From the NCBI GenBank assembly GCA_024509875.1, contig JAMPIV010012255.1, forward strand, positions 43,218 to 107,217: a stretch of 64,000 bases of DNA, in the 5' to 3' direction. Below the pieces are notes generated by a model. It was not told the origin of the DNA and made no database searches. It saw only the letters and a list, made by a program, of their open reading frames with translations. This stretch comes from Oreohelix idahoensis. Taxonomy: Eukaryota > Mollusca > Gastropoda > Stylommatophora > Oreohelicidae. Positions 59,911 to 64,000 of the stretch are shown here, piece by piece. Every line of letters starts with the position of its first letter. Position 1 is the stretch's first letter. Both the position numbers and the translations under genes were made by a program.

Positions 59911-62519
59911 TGGAGCGAAATCTGTAAGATAATTTCTAATTTCAGTAATATTTTAGTCCTATGATAATAAATAAACCCGCCCTCAGGTGTCTGACTATTG
60001 GCATCTTCAACGCCAGTAGAGCGCTGCCTTTTGTGCAGTGGAAATGCTTAAAAAATGACCCGCCGTAAAATCTAACACGCCTTTTAGTTTCGGTTTCGAG
60101 ACGTACAATTGACATTTTAACATCTTGCCCGATCTGCTGCACGAAACTGCGGCAAGAATTCTAATTAACGATCTGCCAGAAGTGGGACACCAAACTAACG
60201 TTCTGAATTAACGTAATATGTTAACTTTAACGCTATAATTAGTAGTAACTCGGACATTTTCCAGTAGTAAGAACGAAACGATTGTAATAATTAACGCAAA
60301 TACTACCAAACGTTTTGAAAAACCCCTCTTCGCTCTGCACGCGGTTCCTTTACTATATACACACTGTGGGCAAAGCCAGCAGATATAAACACACAGACAG
60401 TTTAAATTCTCGCCGCGTAGTGTATTTCTGACGTCACTCAAACTAGTTGGTTTATTTGAATAATGAAAAAAAGTGATATAGAATGAGGGGAGAAGATGGC
60501 CGACTTGTGTTAAAGTTATATTTGACGATTGACAGTGACAAAACTGAATGAGGGGAGAAGATGGGCCGACTTGTTGTTAAAGATAAACGAATTGGACAGT
60601 GACAAAAATGAAAAATCAAACCATAATGAAACTGACCATAAATCATAAATTATGATAGCTTAGTGTCTCCTGATAAAAAATATGTTTTGATATATATGGT
60701 AGTCCAATTATTAGCCAAGTTATTGAGATAATACTATATGTCTACGAACGTTAGGACGGGCAGACTGTGTTCTTGCTCGTTTATCCATAACGTTATTGGG
60801 GACGCAAGTTTAAAAAAGAGGCATTGGAGTAATTCAAATCCGATTGGGTGGTATAAGAGTATAGGAGTAAAGGGGGGAGATAGGAAAATGTTAACCAAAA
60901 CTAAACATCTTTTTGTATTGGCATAACTAACGCAGACTGACCAATGGACTACGAGACACATAGTTTGTTTGGAATTTTTTTTTTTCAAAACTGAATTCAA
61001 AATTTGGTAGTTGCCTGATTTCATTGGCCAGCTCTAATAGATATTGGCCAAAGGCTTAGGGGTCTCGTGGCCATTTGACAAAAAATTTTTATATCAACAA
61101 GTACGTTGAGAGCAGATGTGATAAATTTTAAAATAAATACTAAATTCACAGTCTGGACAGGGCAGGGAAAACTGAGGCCATATCTTTTGCCAGTCAACGT
61201 TATTTGTGACATATTTCTTTGAATTTGTGGTAAGAATGCTTTATATATTAACATGCTTGATTAAAACTGCAAAAGTTAGATACTGCTATTGGGAAAAGTG
61301 AAGGACATGCCGGGAGCAAACATTATTGAGTCCTCACATTGAACTGTATTTGACTGTTGCGTATTGTTATGATTATGAATTAATATTATTGTATTAGAAG
61401 ATGTTAGTAAGCCTCAGTGTTCCATGAACACTCTTCAACATGCCTAGAGCGTTTATAATTAAGAAAAGAAAAGGAAAATCATTAAAAAGGAGATGTGGTT
61501 ACTCCACGTTATTGTATTGAAGAAAACTATGTAAAAGTACAGTGGCGTATCTGCCATAGGGACCTGAGAGGTGGTCACAGCAAGGTGTGAGTCATATAAA
61601 TTACGGGCTGGTGCACCTGTATGCACACGAGGCTGACCCCATACCATCATGTGTACATAGTGATAAGAAATTGTGATCAGATGTGAAAAGGCCAGGGTGT
61701 CTTTTATTGCACGGTTTTTTATTTCCTGTTACCAGCCGGTGACAGGAAATCTGATGAGTGATTGTAAAGACAATAGTCTCCTTTCAAAAGTTTATGCTGT
61801 CAGCAGATAGCCTGAAGGAGCTTGTGTGTGCCGATCTATATATTCTCTGCAGCGACATACTGACTTGTTATCTTCATACCAAGAATCCCAGGTGATGTGT
61901 TAACATCTGGGACATCTGACACTTCATTCAAATAACAATTTATTATTTCCAAGAATAAACAGAATTATATGGGACGTGATGAAACAACAGCTCCTCCTAA
62001 CAGATGACTAACACTAGTAGCTATTAAAGTTTTAGTCTGTGAATACACCTACAGGAATAATATAGTGACATTATACTTATAGGACAAAGAGTCCAGACAT
62101 TTTAGTTAATCAGTATATGTAAAATATATTTTCCTCATTTTCAAAGACCTGTCCAAAAGAGATGGCAGGACAGGCAGATTAAATTGTACAAAGAAAAGAA
62201 TTCAATTTTAAAGAAAACTTTAACCACAGTCTTATTCATTTCCTTATAGTGAGTTAAAGTATAGTGTGTTGATGTACCACCATTGTCATTTCATCCCTAG
62301 ACACTAGTCACATCAGACACCAGCCACTAGAATCAAAATACAGGCAGTGTGAGATCTAGGGAGGTAGCTTTAGGTTTCCTGATAATACATCATCATCACC
62401 ATCATCTTCTTTAGAGTCAGGGGCCTACATTTGCTTGATCTCAGACGGTTGGCACAGACACAGCTTTGTTTTCTTTTTATGTAACATCTTAACCTCCCCA
62501 GCAAATTACACTTGTTACA
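59911..62519 (+). repeat. Element F 5' LTR
   Basis: Starts TGGAGCGAAATCTG where C has TGTAGTAAAATCTG, and ends TTGTTACA. The long G run of C is replaced by CTGCGGCAAGAA. About 2.6 kb. Confidence 0.85.
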
Positions 62520-62760
62520 TATATTGGGGGCTCGTCCGGGATTTGAACTTCTAGTACTACATAAATTTTTTTTTTTCGGTCCTGGCCCCCACCGGTCTGG
62601 GATTTAGCAGAAACAACATTTCTATTTTACCCAGGGAATCCCCCATTGTTAATATGCTGCCCAAGATTTGGGAATTGATGAAATGTTAGAGCCTGGAATA
62701 ATTAATTAGACTTGTACTTATATTAGAAATTGAGTTAGAACATTTTTTAGTATTTATCAG
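62520..62760 (+). promoter_or_regulatory. Element F primer-binding site and leader
   Basis: TGGGGGCTCGTCCGGGAT at 62525-62542 is exactly the 18-base site complementary to proline tRNA that is known from many retroelements. A leader with a T run follows. Confidence 0.85.
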
Positions 62761-63355
62761 ATGGCAGATTTGCAAAGTTTCGCTCTGACTGCTGTGCAGA
62801 CTGCCAGAGACATGAACATGGAGGGTCAAGTCTTGATTGGGACTATGTCACCTCAGAATGTGATAAGTTTATTGCTATAGGGGAAGAACATAGATTAGCT
62901 GATGAGAGGAGAATGCAGTTAGAAGATGCTAGGGAACTTAAGAAATTAGGAAGCTGATAGGAGGACTAGTGCGGGGGGGGGAGTGTCAAAAAGCTGCATT
63001 TGGAGGGAAGAAAATATTGAGGATGATGAGAAAAACGACCTGCAAAGGGAAGCAGAAGAAAAGAGATTGGGCTGTCAGCGAGATGAAAGTAGAAGAAAAG
63101 AGATTGGCGTGCCCGAGAGGGAAGACAGAAGATAACATATTAGAGAGGAAGCAAAAAATATAAGATTATCAGAGGAGCACCGAGCTGCGGACTGAGGGAG
63201 TTAGGTGTTGCCAGGGCCATGCTCACCTGAAAATAGGAAATAGCCCAATCCACTTCCTGACTATGCTGCATGCAGGGTAGCCATCCTCATCAAGCCATGG
63301 GGCTTCACTTAGATTCATTATTGTTGAGAGAGACGATGAACATTGAAGCATCATT
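62761..63355 (+). pseudogene. Element F Gag N-terminal part, heavily decayed
   Basis: The start MADLQSFALTAVQTARDMNM matches Gag of C and D with changes. A coiled-coil region is still recognisable at the DNA level from motifs such as GAAGCAGAAGAAAAGAG, and the LRELELQGHAPEN stretch is visible near 63190-63235, but the frame is broken many times. It continues after the TTAA-flanked insertion. Confidence 0.75.
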
Positions 63356-63359
63356 TTAA

Positions 63360-63918
63360 CTCTTTCAGTCCACAAGCAAAAAAGTGGGTTTGGCCCAAGC
63401 AAAAATGGCCACCCCCAGTGTCGTTTTTAATTGTTGTTGTTTGGAAATAATTTTTAAAAAGTTCATATGCATAAATAACTTTTGTTGTTGTATATGAAAC
63501 TGAATGTAAAATTGGATGTACTTTACTCTTGTGCTATCAAGTATAAAAGCATTCATTGAGAAAAATGATTAGTTATTCACGATGTAAAATGTGTGGAGGA
63601 TATGCGCTTAAAAACAATGAGGTTTAGTTATTCAAGGTAAAATGGAGGATATTGCGCTTAAAAAGAATCTCGGTTTAAAAATCTAAAATAAATATCTCAA
63701 ACACAAAACACGTTTCACCTCTTAAAACACGTGCAGGGTTATATAAAAAGATTGGTACTTGCAGACAGAAAATGGACTTTTTGTGGGTGGGTTAGTAATT
63801 TAGAAAACAGTTCTCATACAGAGGCCAGCGATATACTAAAGGCTTTTTAAAGTCGATTGGGCAAGCGCGTCTAACCCTGAGCCTTTATAAAGTTTGATTG
63901 GGACTTAAAAAAGAAGTT
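63360..63918. mobile_element. TTAA-flanked insertion, possible piggyBac-like MITE
   Basis: TTAA stands at 63356-63359 and 63919-63922, and element C shows uninterrupted Gag at the same place. The left end TTAACTCTTTCAGTCC resembles piggyBac-type termini, which typically read TTAACCCTTT. The right end, read inward, is TTAAAACTTC followed by T and AAGTCCC, only a weak match, so terminal inverted repeats are not proven. It has no transposase frame. Confidence 0.4.
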
Positions 63919-63922
63919 TTAA

Positions 63923-64000
63923 GTAAGTACGAAGGTAATTAGCTACAATTATGTAGCTAGAACAAGGAAAGCTGGGGCCTGTGAAGTTATCCCAAGGTAA
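63923..64000 (+). pseudogene. Element F Gag continued, cut by the window end
   Basis: GTAAGTACGAAGG, TTAGCTACAA and TGAAGTTATCCCAAGGT line up in order with element C at 38704-38780, the capsid-like segment before QGLRG. This shows that the preceding 0.56 kb is an insertion. Confidence 0.75.

Larger units (their letters stand above)
59911..64000 (+). mobile_element. Element F: decayed relative of element C, continues past the window
   Basis: It has an LTR, a proline-type primer site and a degraded Gag that align with element C along their length but with frequent substitutions and indels. It is older than the copy of C here. The 3' end is outside the window, so no target duplication can be tested. 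An insertion with TTAA ends interrupts Gag. Confidence 0.85.

Noticed and set aside
62525..62542. Relation to gammaretroviruses because of the exact proline-tRNA primer site
   Set aside because: Primer sites recur among unrelated retroelements. Gag and reverse transcriptase motifs are Gypsy-like and no envelope frame exists in any element.

Overview
The window is repeat-rich DNA from an animal nuclear genome. I see no convincing host gene. Most of the 64 kb is long terminal repeat (LTR) retrotransposons of the Ty3/Gypsy type. Smaller parts are a DNA transposon, a SINE-like insertion, three LINE tails, tRNA-like fragments and large tandem repeats. A short GTCGC...TTTACGAC hairpin motif occurs twice and, from memory, is common in mollusc and other marine invertebrate repeats. 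A mollusc or other marine invertebrate is therefore my best guess, and it is unverified.

Layout, using my own letters. Element A (+, 1082-13786, target duplication CTACC) sits inside the tail of a LINE. Its 5' LTR carries an EnSpm/CACTA-type DNA transposon (3024-5176), and its 3' LTR carries a SINE-like insertion (12732-13064). About 3.8 kb of poorly defined sequence follows, then a (TA)n array. Element E (+, 18033-35171, TATAT) lies in that array and contains element B (-, 25019-33552, GAGTG). Element C (+, 35317-54125, TATAT) lies in the continuation of the same array and contains element D (+, 44095-53141, ATTGC) in its 3' LTR. After the array resumes (54126-54401) come low-information DNA, two LINE tails that each run into a minisatellite, and a decayed sixth element F (+, from 59911 past the window end). 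F is interrupted by a TTAA-flanked insertion.

Common logic of the elements. In every element whose pol can be read (A, B, C, D, E), the integrase position lies upstream of reverse transcriptase and RNase H. This is the copia-like order known for Gmr1-like Gypsy elements. A, B and E have a recognisable D,D35E integrase core. C and D do not. Between the protease-linker region and the GPY/F-like region they carry a divergent H2C2 finger lacking its fourth ligand, followed by about 130 basic residues I cannot identify. Both also have reverse transcriptase in a different frame at the same junction. Both still have TG...CA LTRs and 5-bp target duplications, so they were presumably integrated in trans. 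This shared integrase replacement is the most interesting feature of the window.

Every gag-pol copy is broken by frameshifts or nonsense codons, so none is intact as read. Primer-binding sites of A, B, C, D and F resemble the tRNA-Pro type, exactly so in F. E uses a different one.
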